Of a DNA stretch of 64,000 nt, positions 9,979 to 18,990 are shown piece by piece. A program made the position numbers and the translations under genes. Each line of letters starts with the position of its first letter. Position 1 is the stretch's first letter. Origin of the DNA: Rana temporaria (lineage: Eukaryota > Chordata > Amphibia > Anura > Ranidae); assembly GCF_905171775.1 (NCBI RefSeq), contig NC_053491.1:304881833-304945832 (forward strand), read 5' to 3'. The notes below the pieces were generated by a model. The model saw nothing but the letters and a program-made list of their open reading frames with translations. It did not search any database and had not been told where the DNA came from.

Positions 9979-10975
9979 CTGCACCCCCACTCACCCCTAA
10001 TTCTACCATGAGCTGGGGCCTGACATATAGTCGAAACCTCCTAGACTCCCATCTGCCAATCCTCTTCACCAATTCCTCATCCAAGCCACAACGGGCCGCT
10101 TCCGTCGCAGCCCCAATCCGAAACGAATGCGCCGAGAACTCCTGAGCCACAAGGCCCAAAGCCCCCAGGCACCGTCTAAACACCGTCACGAATTGATACC
10201 GCGACAACGCCGTACCATCCTCATGCAGCAAAAAAGACCCGCCCAACTCCGGCCGTACGTCCAAAAATTCCTGCACCACCCTAACAGGGCATAATTCCGA
10301 CCCCTCAATAGGGAAAACTCGCACCACTTTTCCCTTCCCTTTCTGGTCCGTCTTGGACCGACGTAGTAACATTTTCACCCCTTCTCGCGTCCATGCCACA
10401 TCACTGGCCAACATGCCACCCTGTACCGTCTTCGAGGGGCTAACCAATTCCCCTATTCGAAAAGCTCCAAAAAACGCCAACGCGAACGCCACCCTAAACA
10501 ATAACACCTCAAACTGGGACGAACAAACTGTCCCCAACTTTCCCATAATACCCTTCAATATTTCAAACGACACCGGGCGCCGGGAATCCGCCCGACGCCC
10601 CTGTTTCCTGTAACCTTTAAGGGCCTGCCGGACACAAAAGTCCTTAGTAAAGTCCGGACACCCTTGCCACTTAAACAGAAAAGCCAAGCCGGCCAATTTT
10701 TTGTCCAACATGGACTGAGACACCCCGGCCTCCATGTTCCTGGCCAAGAAATAAATCACCAATCCCTTGACCTCGGGACCGGCCGGGTCCACCTCGGCCT
10801 CCCTAACCAGAGCCTGCCATTCTGCCCAAACCTTCTCATAAGCCCTCCAAGTGGTCACACTTACCGACTTTTTGATCCAACTGGAGACGATTCCAACGGA
10901 ATCCTCCAAAGCCACTCCGGACAGGGTACCCCTTGCTCCTCTGCCTCCGGCACCAACTCCCGAAACCGGTCCCAC
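9974..10975 (-). CDS. Ngaro tyrosine recombinase
   Basis: The 333-residue frame has an N-terminal SAM-like core-binding region (about residues 25-120, including 'TTWRAYEKVWAEW') and a C-terminal catalytic domain. The active-site set is complete: Arg173 in FRIGEL, Lys208 in RRSKTDQKGKG, His283-x-x-Arg286 in HSFRIG, Trp309, and the nucleophile Tyr317 in FRLYVRP. Such enzymes integrate the circular DNA intermediate of YR retrotransposons without target duplication, matching the junctions seen here. The frame overlaps the end of the RT/RNase H frame by about 115 bp in another register. The first Met lies in that overlap, so the true start may be internal or reached by frameshift. The stop lies inside a predicted 5' splice site. 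Confidence 0.93.
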   Translation of the reverse strand: MGPVSGVGAGGRGARGTLSGVALEDSVGIVSSWIKKSVSVTTWRAYEKVWAEWQALVREAEVDPAGPEVKGLVIYFLARNMEAGVSQSMLDKKLAGLAFLFKWQGCPDFTKDFCVRQALKGYRKQGRRADSRRPVSFEILKGIMGKLGTVCSSQFEVLLFRVAFALAFFGAFRIGELVSPSKTVQGGMLASDVAWTREGVKMLLRRSKTDQKGKGKVVRVFPIEGSELCPVRVVQEFLDVRPELGGSFLLHEDGTALSRYQFVTVFRRCLGALGLVAQEFSAHSFRIGAATEAARCGLDEELVKRIGRWESRRFRLYVRPQLMVELGVSGGAG

Positions 10976-12795
10976 TGAAAGCGAGACAGAGCGTCAGCCA
11001 CTACATTCTCCACCCCCGGTAGATGCACCGCATACACAAATATGTTCATCTGCAAACAGCGCAGCACCAGGTGCCGTAATAGCCGAATAACTGGAGGAGA
11101 GGACGCCGTAACTCTGTTGATCACCTGGACCACCCCCAGATTGTCCCCATGGAACCGCACCTTCCGGTCCCGGAAGGCCGCCCCCCACAACTCTACTGCC
11201 AGCACCACCGGAAACAATTCCAACAGCACCAAGTTCTTTGTGAACCCCGCCTCCAACCAGGCCTGAGGCCAAGGGCCCGCACTCCATTGCCCCTGAAAGT
11301 ATGCCCCAAAACCTGCGCCTCCGGCTGCATCCGTGAACAACTCCATGTCAAAGTTACTAACCGGACCGGACATCCACAATGCCCTGCCGTTGAAGGATTC
11401 CAAAAAGGAGTGCCACACCAACAAATCCTCCCTATGTTCTCTCCCCAGGCGCACATAGTGCCTGGGTGACCTGACCCCCGCTGTGGTCGCCGAAAGGTGC
11501 CTGCAAAAAACCCTCCCCATGGGGAGAATGCGGCACGCAAAGTTTAGCTTCCCCAGGAGCGACTGCAGCGCTCGGAGTTGCACTTTCCGCAAACCAACCA
11601 TCTCCTGTATCTCAGCCTTGAGGCCTTCCAGCTTGTCCAGTGGCAACCTACATTCCATCACCTCCGAATCAATTACAATGCCCAAGAATTGGATGACCGA
11701 TCTCGGACCCTCCGTTTTCTCGGGCGCCAGCGGCACACCAAAACGCTCCGCAATGTGTTCCAGCGTGGCCAACAACACTGCGCAAATCCGTGACCCCGCC
11801 GGTCCAACGCAGAGAAAGTCGTCCAGATAGTGGATCACGGAGCTCACTCCAGACACATCCCGAACCACCCACTCCAGGAAAGAACTAAACCGTTCAAACA
11901 GCGCGCAGGAAATGGAGCAGCCCATCGGTAGGCACTTGTCTACGTAGAACTCCCCACCCCAATGGCAACCCAAAAGCCGAAAACTATCCGGGTGGACCGG
12001 CAGGAGCCGAAACGCCGCCTCAATGTCCGACTTGGCCATCAAGGCCCCCCGGGCATACCGCCTAACCCAGCCCACCGCAGCGTCAAAGGAGGTGTAGCTC
12101 ACCGTACACTCCTCCATGCTGATAGCGTCGTTAACCGACCCCCCCCTTGGAAACGACAAATGATGAATGAGCCGGAATTTGTTCGGCTCCTTCTTAGGCA
12201 CCACCCTAAAAGGTGAAACCACCAAATCGTCCAAGGGAGGCGAAACAAATGGGCCCCCCATCCTGCCCAACGCCACTTCCTTCAGCAGTTTCTCCGAAAC
12301 CACCTCCGGATGTTGTAACGCGGAACGCAAATTCTTTGCCACCGGGGGGACCACCGCCAACTTGCACGGAATGCTGAAACCCACGGAGAATCCCCTTTCC
12401 AACAACAGGGCGGCCGCCCTGTCAGGATATCTACCGAGAAACGGTCGCATCCTTTCCACCATCACCGGAGTCCTCCCTCTTACTTGAAGCATCTCCGGAA
12501 CGGCCCTTGCCTTGTTTAAAACACCGGGAAGAGGGGTGATTGCCACCACAGCCGGAGCACTCGTGCTTGAACCGGCAAGACCCTCCGAACTTGCAGTTTC
12601 CTTCGTTGAACTGCCAGCAGACCCCCTTTTTCTTTCTGGCCGACTGTCCTGGGGAAGAGGTTCCACCGGCCCCCCCCTGAAAAAACGGCATGGACGTCCG
12701 TGGGGCCGACATAAGCCGCATCCAAAGGCCGATGTCTTTAGTGTCCCACCTAATATCCGGCCTGATAGCCCGGCGTTGCCGGAACTGCTCATCAT
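10861..12795 (-). CDS. Ngaro reverse transcriptase-RNase H
   Basis: The 644-residue frame contains an RT domain at about residues 160-375 and an RNase H domain at about 480-605. RT motifs include 'FRVVPKK', 'AKSDIEAAF' (Asp257), 'LPMGCSISCALF' and the catalytic YLDDFL (Asp325, Asp326), then 'FLGIVIDS'. RNase H acidic residues are Asp489 (LFTDAA), Glu526 (LLELF), Asp551 (HGDN) and Asp601 (VVADALSR). The RT resembles DIRS/Ngaro-type RTs rather than LTR-integrase or LINE RTs. Its first ~120 codons overlap the zinc-finger gag frame in another register and probably are not translated as such. A -1 or +1 frameshift, or an internal start, is likely. No stop interrupts the domains. Confidence 0.93.
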   Translation of the reverse strand: MMSSSGNAGLSGRILGGTLKTSAFGCGLCRPHGRPCRFFRGGPVEPLPQDSRPERKRGSAGSSTKETASSEGLAGSSTSAPAVVAITPLPGVLNKARAVPEMLQVRGRTPVMVERMRPFLGRYPDRAAALLLERGFSVGFSIPCKLAVVPPVAKNLRSALQHPEVVSEKLLKEVALGRMGGPFVSPPLDDLVVSPFRVVPKKEPNKFRLIHHLSFPRGGSVNDAISMEECTVSYTSFDAAVGWVRRYARGALMAKSDIEAAFRLLPVHPDSFRLLGCHWGGEFYVDKCLPMGCSISCALFERFSSFLEWVVRDVSGVSSVIHYLDDFLCVGPAGSRICAVLLATLEHIAERFGVPLAPEKTEGPRSVIQFLGIVIDSEVMECRLPLDKLEGLKAEIQEMVGLRKVQLRALQSLLGKLNFACRILPMGRVFCRHLSATTAGVRSPRHYVRLGREHREDLLVWHSFLESFNGRALWMSGPVSNFDMELFTDAAGGAGFGAYFQGQWSAGPWPQAWLEAGFTKNLVLLELFPVVLAVELWGAAFRDRKVRFHGDNLGVVQVINRVTASSPPVIRLLRHLVLRCLQMNIFVYAVHLPGVENVVADALSRFQWDRFRELVPEAEEQGVPCPEWLWRIPLESSPVGSKSR

Positions 12796-13294
12796 ACCGG
12801 AGCCACCCAGTGCCCCCGTAGCACCGGTAGGCCTCGCTAATCGCCTCCTGGTAACTAAAAAGCGCCGAACAGTGTTCGGGGTTTTTCTCGCCGATCACGC
12901 TCGCCATGATCGAGTATGCCTGCGACCAGTTCGCAAAAGTTCTAGGTATAAGCCTATACCTCCTCTTCTCCTCGTCCTCTTTTTTGGACTCCTCCGGCTT
13001 AACCCTATCAAGGTTAAACTTTTCCAGCGGTAACAACGCAAATATCTCTACATATTCGCTCTTCCAAATCTTTTCCCGCACCTCCGGCTTCAAATGTGAA
13101 CCCAGCGGTGCCTCATAACAGGTATACACCTCCCCTTTAGCTGCGTCCGCCAACCGGACCAAATCCCTCTTCTTTGCGGAATCGACCCCCGCATCTCCTT
13201 TATCCGCAGGCGGCACCCCATTACCCGCTGCCACCGCCCCTACCTCTTGCCCCTTGTCCACAGGCACCACTGGCCCCGACCCGGCGACCGCCAC
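12431..13294 (-). CDS. Ngaro Gag, capsid-like and zinc-finger part
   Basis: The 287-residue frame contains a helical capsid-like region at about residues 55-190 (with 'FANWSQAYSIMASVI' and 'WLRYDEQFRQRRA'). Near the C-terminus it has a CCCH finger, C-x7-C-x5-C-x3-H beginning CWQFNEGNC. A knuckle-like C-x2-C-x3-H-x4-C beginning CSGCGG follows at once. This arrangement fits a nucleic-acid-binding Gag. The frame overlaps the RT frame by about 365 bp. It probably continues the upstream frame 13347-14426; the two are in different registers and separated by a short C/G-homopolymer interval, which suggests a frameshift or a sequence error. Confidence 0.8.
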   Translation of the reverse strand: MAVAGSGPVVPVDKGQEVGAVAAGNGVPPADKGDAGVDSAKKRDLVRLADAAKGEVYTCYEAPLGSHLKPEVREKIWKSEYVEIFALLPLEKFNLDRVKPEESKKEDEEKRRYRLIPRTFANWSQAYSIMASVIGEKNPEHCSALFSYQEAISEAYRCYGGTGWLRYDEQFRQRRAIRPDIRWDTKDIGLWMRLMSAPRTSMPFFQGGAGGTSSPGQSARKKKGVCWQFNEGNCKFGGSCRFKHECSGCGGNHPSSRCFKQGKGRSGDASSKREDSGDGGKDATVSR

Positions 13295-13346
13295 TGCAGG
13301 TGACGTGACCCCGGACCCCCCCGCCGGACCCCATGCTGCCGCGGGG

Positions 13347-14426
13347 CTAACGGCGGGGCTGCCCCCCCCCCTTCAGCTGGCTCACCAATGCTTCTAGACC
13401 CACCAAAAACCGGTGCAAACCCCCATCCTCTCCCAACTGTTCCCCCAGGGCACCCGAACCCCCGCTACTCGCCCCTGCGGGCACCCCTAAACGCCTACGG
13501 GGACCCCCCCGTCCCCCCACTGACACCCCCACATTTTGTACATTAGAAGACAAAGCCAAAAACGACTCACCGGGCTGTCTGGAAGCAATCCCATCAGCCG
13601 TCCGGCTTGGCTCCCGCGCTGCGACCTCCGTCCTGGGCACGACTTCCTCCTCCGACAGCTCCCCTTCCGATCGATCTCCAGGGTGACCCTCCTCACCCGA
13701 TGAAAGCCCACCAGGCGACTCGGGCCTGGGAGCCGTGGGCCCAGAGCTGGACTCGCTCTCGCTGCGCACCCTGGACCCGTGAACCGACTTCCTCGTTGCT
13801 TTCCTTGGTGCCTCGTACATTCTGCCGTCTTCCCCTCCCCCACGCTCCCTCACCACGGGGCTGGATTGGAGGTGGCTAGCCGCGGATGCTGGGGAGCTAG
13901 CCACCGCAGGGACCGATGTGCGTTGCTGAGGCTCTCGGCCCTCCGGTGCAAAACCGGGGTTGGAGCCCGCGTCCCTCCGATCGTCTCGCCGAGCGGACCT
14001 GGCCGCCGCAGTAGAGCCCCCTGGCCGCCCCCTCCCTGCCCCACGCTGCCGATCGGTGGCCTTCTCCTGGCGCCCCCCCGCCGCTGTACGTTTCGCTGGG
14101 GGGCCCGAGGGGGCCCGGATGGGGCTGCCCTCCCTCCTATGGGACCGGGTGGACGGACCTGGTGAATATCGCACAGGAGGCCGGGACATCCGTGAACGCG
14201 GGGTATCTCCCTCCCCCCCCCGGACAGGTGAATTAACCACATTGCCCCGCTCTGCAGGCCGAGGCCCCCGCGCTCCCGGGGTGCCCCCCTCCCCCCCCCG
14301 GACAGGTGAATCAGTCCTGGTATCCCCCTGTGGCAGGAGCGGCCCCAGCATGGACTGGAGCCACCCCTCGCCGCGGCGATCTGCCTCCTCCCTGAGCTGG
14401 GCGAGCATCGCCTCAACCCCAGACAT
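13347..14426 (-). CDS. Ngaro Gag N-terminal, low-complexity part
   Basis: The 359-residue frame starts MSGVEAMLAQLREEAD and is rich in Pro, Arg, Ser, Gly and Glu. A motif SPVRGGEG repeats near residues 40 and 67. The first ~30 residues could be helical; most of the rest is probably disordered. No enzyme motif is seen. It lies between the leader repeats and the zinc-finger Gag frame and ends just after a run of ten G on the minus strand (about 13362-13371). A slip in that run would let ribosomes or a corrected sequence enter the downstream Gag frame. The assignment as Gag rests on position. Confidence 0.65.
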   Translation of the reverse strand: MSGVEAMLAQLREEADRRGEGWLQSMLGPLLPQGDTRTDSPVRGGEGGTPGARGPRPAERGNVVNSPVRGGEGDTPRSRMSRPPVRYSPGPSTRSHRREGSPIRAPSGPPAKRTAAGGRQEKATDRQRGAGRGRPGGSTAAARSARRDDRRDAGSNPGFAPEGREPQQRTSVPAVASSPASAASHLQSSPVVRERGGGEDGRMYEAPRKATRKSVHGSRVRSESESSSGPTAPRPESPGGLSSGEEGHPGDRSEGELSEEEVVPRTEVAAREPSRTADGIASRQPGESFLALSSNVQNVGVSVGGRGGPRRRLGVPAGASSGGSGALGEQLGEDGGLHRFLVGLEALVSQLKGGGQPRR

Positions 14427-14456
14427 AGTAGCAGGCAGCTGGATGAAAATTGAGTC

Positions 14457-14819
14457 CCCGGCTGCGGCCTAGCAGCGCTCGTTTTTTTTTTTTTTTTTTT
14501 TTTCGTTTTTGTCAGGCAGAGCCAGCTACACCAGCAGCGCCTGTCCCTGGAGCCGATCGCCCGAAAATATAGCCCCCGGTCGCGGCCTGCCGCTCAACGG
14601 TAGTCTCTGGCAGAACAACAGGCCCCAGCAGCGCCCCTAAGAACCGCCGATCGCCAGAAAATAGAGTCCCCGGTCGCGGCCTGCCTCTCCCTGGTAGTTA
14701 CTGGCAGAGCAAGGATCCCCAGCAGCGCCTATGTCCCGCCGACCGCCCGAAAATAAAGTCCCCGGTCGCGGCCTACCTCTCCCCGGACGTTTCTGGCAGA
14801 GCACAGAGTCCCCAGCAGC
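14457..14819 (-). repeat. Ngaro leader tandem repeats, about 92 bp, four copies
   Basis: Units begin 'ccccggtcgcggcctgcc' at about 14457, 14574, 14668 and 14760, and include 'tggcagagc' and 'ccccagcagcgcc' with 'cgatcgcc' and 'gaaaata'. The first spacing is longer because of a run of about 22 T at 14480-14502. They lie between A1 and the first gag ATG, so they form the 5' untranslated leader. Confidence 0.85.
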
Positions 14820-14994
14820 AAACTTCGCCCCTCGTGCTGTTAGCCCGGGAAGCGTGGGAGGGTGATTTATAACCTCCCCTCCCACCGCTCTCCTTCACTG
14901 CAACCCCTCCCACTGACCATGGCAGGGCTTTCCTTTAACCCCGTCATGGCCGGCCCTGCGCCTATGCTGTGGGTTTTTTGCTCCGGGCCTCTCT
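14820..14994 (-). repeat. Ngaro terminal repeat A1 (outer 5' end)
   Basis: The 175-bp partner of A2 ends at 14994 with 'ctccgggcctctct'. Host sequence 'cattcgattctcc' follows directly. As the 5' end of the minus-strand element it should contain or adjoin the promoter, but no specific site is identifiable. Confidence 0.9.
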
Positions 14995-15169
14995 CATTCG
15001 ATTCTCCTCCCTCCTCCCACACATATTCCCGCCCCTCTGCCTATACACATTCGATTCTCCTCTCTCCTCCCACACATATTCCCGCCTCCTCCAGCCCACT
15101 AACCTTCCTCCAAGTTTACAGAATGGTGTCTGTGTTACATGCAGGTGATCCAGCTCTTTTATGTGCTGC
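14995..15169. repeat. Right half of the host tandem repeat at the Ngaro site, then unique flank
   Basis: 14995-15092 carries two units of the 'ctcctcccacacatattccc' repeat also found at 7318-7388. After about 15093 a short unrecognised sequence leads to the next minisatellite. Confidence 0.7.
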
Positions 15170-15868
15170 ATAACAATACCAGTCTGCCTGTCATTACCCA
15201 CAAACAATACCAATCTGCCTGGCTGTCATTACCAACAATACCAGTCTGTCTGGCTGTCACTGCGAACAATACCAGCCTGCCTGGCTGTCATTACCCACAA
15301 ACAATACCAGTCTGTCTGGCTGTCATTACCCACAAACAATACCATTCTGCCTGGCTGTCATTACCCACAAACAATACCAGTCTGTCTGGCTGTCACTACA
15401 AACAATACCAGTCTGTCTGGCTGTCACTGCGAACAATACCAGTCTGCCTGGCTGTCATTACCCACAAACAATACCAGTCTGCCTGGCTGTCATTACCAAA
15501 AATACCAGTCTGCCTGGCTGTCACTACTAACAATACCAGTCTGCCTGGCTGTCATTACCAACAATACCAGTCTGCCTGGCTGTCACTACTAACAATACCA
15601 GTCTGCCTGGCTGTCATTACCAACAATACCAGTCTGCCTGGCTGTCACTGCGAACAATACCAATCTGCCTGGCTGTCATTACCAAAAATACCAGTCTGCC
15701 TGGCTGTCACTGCGAACAATACCAATCTGCCTGGCTGTCATTACCAAAAATACCCGTCTGCCTGGCTGTCACTACTAACAATACCAGTCTGCCTGGCTGT
15801 CACTGCGAACAATACCAATCTGCCTGGCTGTCATTACTAACAATACCAATCTGCCTGGCTGTCACTAC
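15170..15868. repeat. Minisatellite, unit about 31-37 bp
   Basis: The unit is 'ctgtcattaccaacaatacc' plus 'agtctgcctgg'. Variants have 'cccacaaac', 'cactgcgaac' or 'cactactaac' before 'aataccag'. About 21 copies. Open frames across it are spurious. Confidence 0.96.
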
Positions 15869-18306
15869 CAAGTCCGCAGTCTCTGTCCTCCACCTCCAGT
15901 ACCATGTCCGCTGTCCCTGTCCTCCACCTCCTGTACCATGTCCGCTGTCTCTGTCCTCCACCTCCTGTACCATGTCCGCTGTCTCTGTCCTCCACCTCCT
16001 GTATCATGTCCGCTGTCCCTGTCCTCCACCTCCTGTATCATGTCTGCTGTCTCTGTCCTCCACCTCCTGTATCATGTCCGCTGTCCCTGTCATCCACCTC
16101 CTGTACCATGTCCGCTGTCTCTGTCCTCCACCTCCTGTACCATGTCCGCTGTCTCTGTCCTCCACCTCCTGTATCATGTCCGCTGTCCCTGTCCTCCACC
16201 TCCTGTATCATGTCCGCAGTCTCTGTCCTCCACCTCCTGTACCATGTCCGCTGTCCCTGTCCTCCACCTCCTGTACCATGTCCGCTGTCCCTGTCCTCCA
16301 CCTCCTGTACCATGTCCGCTGTCCCTGTCCTCCACCTCCTGTACCATGTCCGCTGTCTCTGTCCTCCACCTCCTGTACCATGTCCGCTGTCCCTGTCCTC
16401 CACCTCCTGTACCATGTCCGCTGTCCCTGTCCTCCACCTCCTGTACCATGTCCGCTGTCCCTGTCCTCCACCTCCTGTACCATGTCCGCTGTCTCTGTCC
16501 TCCACCTCCTGTACCATGTCCGCTGTCCCTGTCCTCCACCTCCTGTACCATGTCCGCTGTCCCTGTCCTCCACCTCCTGTACCATGTCCGCTGTCCCTGT
16601 CCTCCACCTCCTGTACCTTGTCCGCTGTCCCTGTCCTCCACCTCCAGTACCATGTCCGCTGTCTCTGTCCTCCACCTCCTGTACCATGTCCGCTGTCCCT
16701 GTCCTCCACCTCCTGTATCATGTCCGCAGTCTCTGTCCTCCACCTCCTGTATCATGTCCGCTGTCTCTGTCCTCCACCTCCTGTACCATGTCCGCTGTCT
16801 CTGTCCTCCACCTCCTGTATCATGTCCGCTGTCTCTGTCCTCCACCTCCTGTACCATGTCCGCTGTCTCTGTCCTCCACCTCCTGTATCATGTCCGCAGT
16901 CTCTGTCCTCCACCTCCTGTATCATGTCCGCAGTCTCTGTCCTCCACCTCCTGTATCATGTCCGCTGTCCCTGTCCTCCACCTCCTGTACCATGTCCGCT
17001 GTCCCTGTCCTCCACCTCCTGTACCATGTCCGCTGTCTCTGTCCTCCACCTCCTGTATCATGTCCGCTGTCCCTGTCCTCCACCTCCTGTATCATGTCCG
17101 CAGTCTCTGTCCTCCACCTCCTGTATCATGTCCGCTGTCTCTGTCCTCCACCTCCTGTACCATGTCCGCTGTCTCTGTCCTCCACCTCCTGTATCATGTC
17201 CGCTGTCTCTGTCCTCCACCTCCTGTACCATGTCCGCTGTCTCTGTCCTCCACCTCCTGTACCATGTCCGCTGTCCCTGTCCTCCACCTCCTGTACCATG
17301 TCCGCTGTCCCTGTCCTCCACCTCCTGTACCATGTCCGCTGTCCCTGTCCTCCACCTCCAGTACCATGTCCGCTGTCCCTGTCCTCCACCTCCTGTATCA
17401 TGTCCGCTGTCTCTGTCCTCCACCTCCTGTATCATGTCCGCTGTCCCTGTCCTCCACCTCCTGTACCATGTCCGCTGTCCCTGTCCTCCACCTCCAGTAC
17501 CATGTCCACTGTCCCTGTCCTCCACATCCTGTACCAAGTCCGCTGTCCCTGTCCTCCACCTCCTGTACCATGTCCGCTGTCCCTGTCCTCCACCTCCTGT
17601 ACCATGTCCGCTGTCCCTGTCCTCCACCTCCTGTACCATGTCCGCTGTCTCTGTCCTCCACCTCCTGTACCATGTCCGCTGTCCCTGTCCTCCACCTCCT
17701 GTACCATGTCCGCTGCCTCTGTCCTCCACCTCCTGTATCATGTCCGCTGTCTCTGTCCTCCCCCTCCTGTACCATGTCCGCTGTCCCTGTCCTCCACCTC
17801 CTGTACCATGTCCGCTGTCTCTGTCCTCCACCTCCAGTACCATGTCCGCTGTCTCTGTCCTCCACCTCCTGTACCATGTCCGCTGTCTCTGTCCTCCCTC
17901 TCCTGTACCATGTCCGCTGTCCCTGTCCTCCACCTCCTGTACCATGTCCGCTGTCCCTGTCCTCCACCTCCTGTACCATGTCCGCTGCCTCTGTCCTCCA
18001 CCTCCTGTACCAAGTCCGCTGTCTCTGTCCTCCACCTCCTGTACCAAGTCCGCTGCCTCTGTCCTCCACCTCCTGTACCAAGTCCGCTGCCTCTGTCCTC
18101 CCCCTCCTGTACCAAGTCCGCTGTCTCTGTCCTCCACCTCCTGTACCAAGTCCGCTGCCTCTGTCCTCCACCTCCTGTACCATGTCCGCAGTCTCTGTCC
18201 TCCACCTCCTGTACCAAGTCCGCTGCCTCTGTCCTCCCCCTCCTGTACCATGTCCGCTGTCCCTGTCCTCCACCTCCTGTACCAAGTCCGCTGTCTCTGG
18301 ATGTAG
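15869..18306. repeat. Minisatellite, unit 34 bp, about 70 copies
   Basis: The 34-bp unit joins 'accatgtccgctgtctctgt' to 'cctccacctcctgt'. Variants include 'atcatgtccgcagtc' and, toward the right end (after about 17990), 'accaagtccgctgcc'. The unit length is not a multiple of three, so all three frames on both strands read the same low-complexity peptides. These are not genes. It abuts the preceding array with no unique spacer. Confidence 0.97.
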
Positions 18307-18990
18307 GTCAGACTGATAAGAGCGAAAGTGATTTGATGAATGGATGTATATAGGACAGTCTGATCCGTTCATCAAATCCCTTTCGCTGTTATCAGACTGT
18401 CCTAATATCCATCCATCCATTCATCAAATCCCTTTCACACGTATTAAACTGTCCTCTATTTATCCATCCATTCATCAAATCCCTTTCGTACGTATCAAAG
18501 TCTCCTCTATCTATCCATCCATTCATCAAATTCCTCTCACAGCTCAGTCTGACCTACATCCACACGTGCGATAGAGATTTGATGAACGGATGGATGAACG
18601 TAGGTCAGACTGAATTGAGAGAGTGATTTGATGAATGGATGGATATAGGACAGTCTTATGCGTGCGAAAGAGATTTGATGAATGGATGGATGGATATAGG
18701 ACAGTTTATTACATGTGAAAGGGATTTGATGAATGGATGGATGAATGTAGAACAAACTCATAACAGCCAAAGTTATTTGATGAATGGATGGATAAATAGA
18801 GGAGAGTTTAATACGCGCTAAAGGGATTTGATGAATGGATGGATGTAGGTCAGAATGATTAGAGCTAAAGGGATTTGATGAATGGATGGATGGATAGAGG
18901 ACAGTCTGATACGTGCAAAAGTGATTTGATGCACGGATCAGACTGTCCTATATCCATCCATCCATTCATCAAATCACTTTCGCACATGTG
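18307..18990. repeat. Interrupted repeat with units in both orientations
   Basis: Units of about 55-60 bp contain 'gatttgatgaatggatggat' and 'aggacagtctgat'. They run forward at about 18315-18355, reverse-complemented at 18360-18545, forward at 18570-18925 and reversed again at 18935-18985. The block therefore has large potential hairpins. No gene is visible. Confidence 0.9.

Larger units (their letters stand above)
7389..14994 (-). mobile_element. Complete Ngaro-type tyrosine-recombinase retrotransposon
   Basis: Read on the minus strand the order is A1 (14994-14820), leader repeats, two gag frames, RT/RNase H, tyrosine recombinase, SGNH hydrolase, B1 (9204-8210), A2 (8209-8035), a 159-bp unmatched segment, then B2 (7875-7389). 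Split direct repeats of the A1-internal-B1A2B2 type, a tyrosine recombinase instead of a DDE integrase, and an SGNH hydrolase frame are the known hallmarks of Ngaro elements. A1 and A2 are both 175 bp. B1 and B2 are both 487 bp once the nested 504-bp element plus its 4-bp duplication is removed. The ends join host tandem repeat without a target-site duplication, as expected for recombinase-mediated insertion of a circular intermediate. The copy is 7606 bp long, or 7098 bp without the nested MITE. Coding frames are largely open, with one likely break between the gag segments. Confidence 0.93.

Noticed and set aside
15904..18420. Frames of about 800 codons in all three plus-strand frames
   Set aside because: The unit is 34 bp, so every frame cycles through the same three peptides. 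This is minisatellite.
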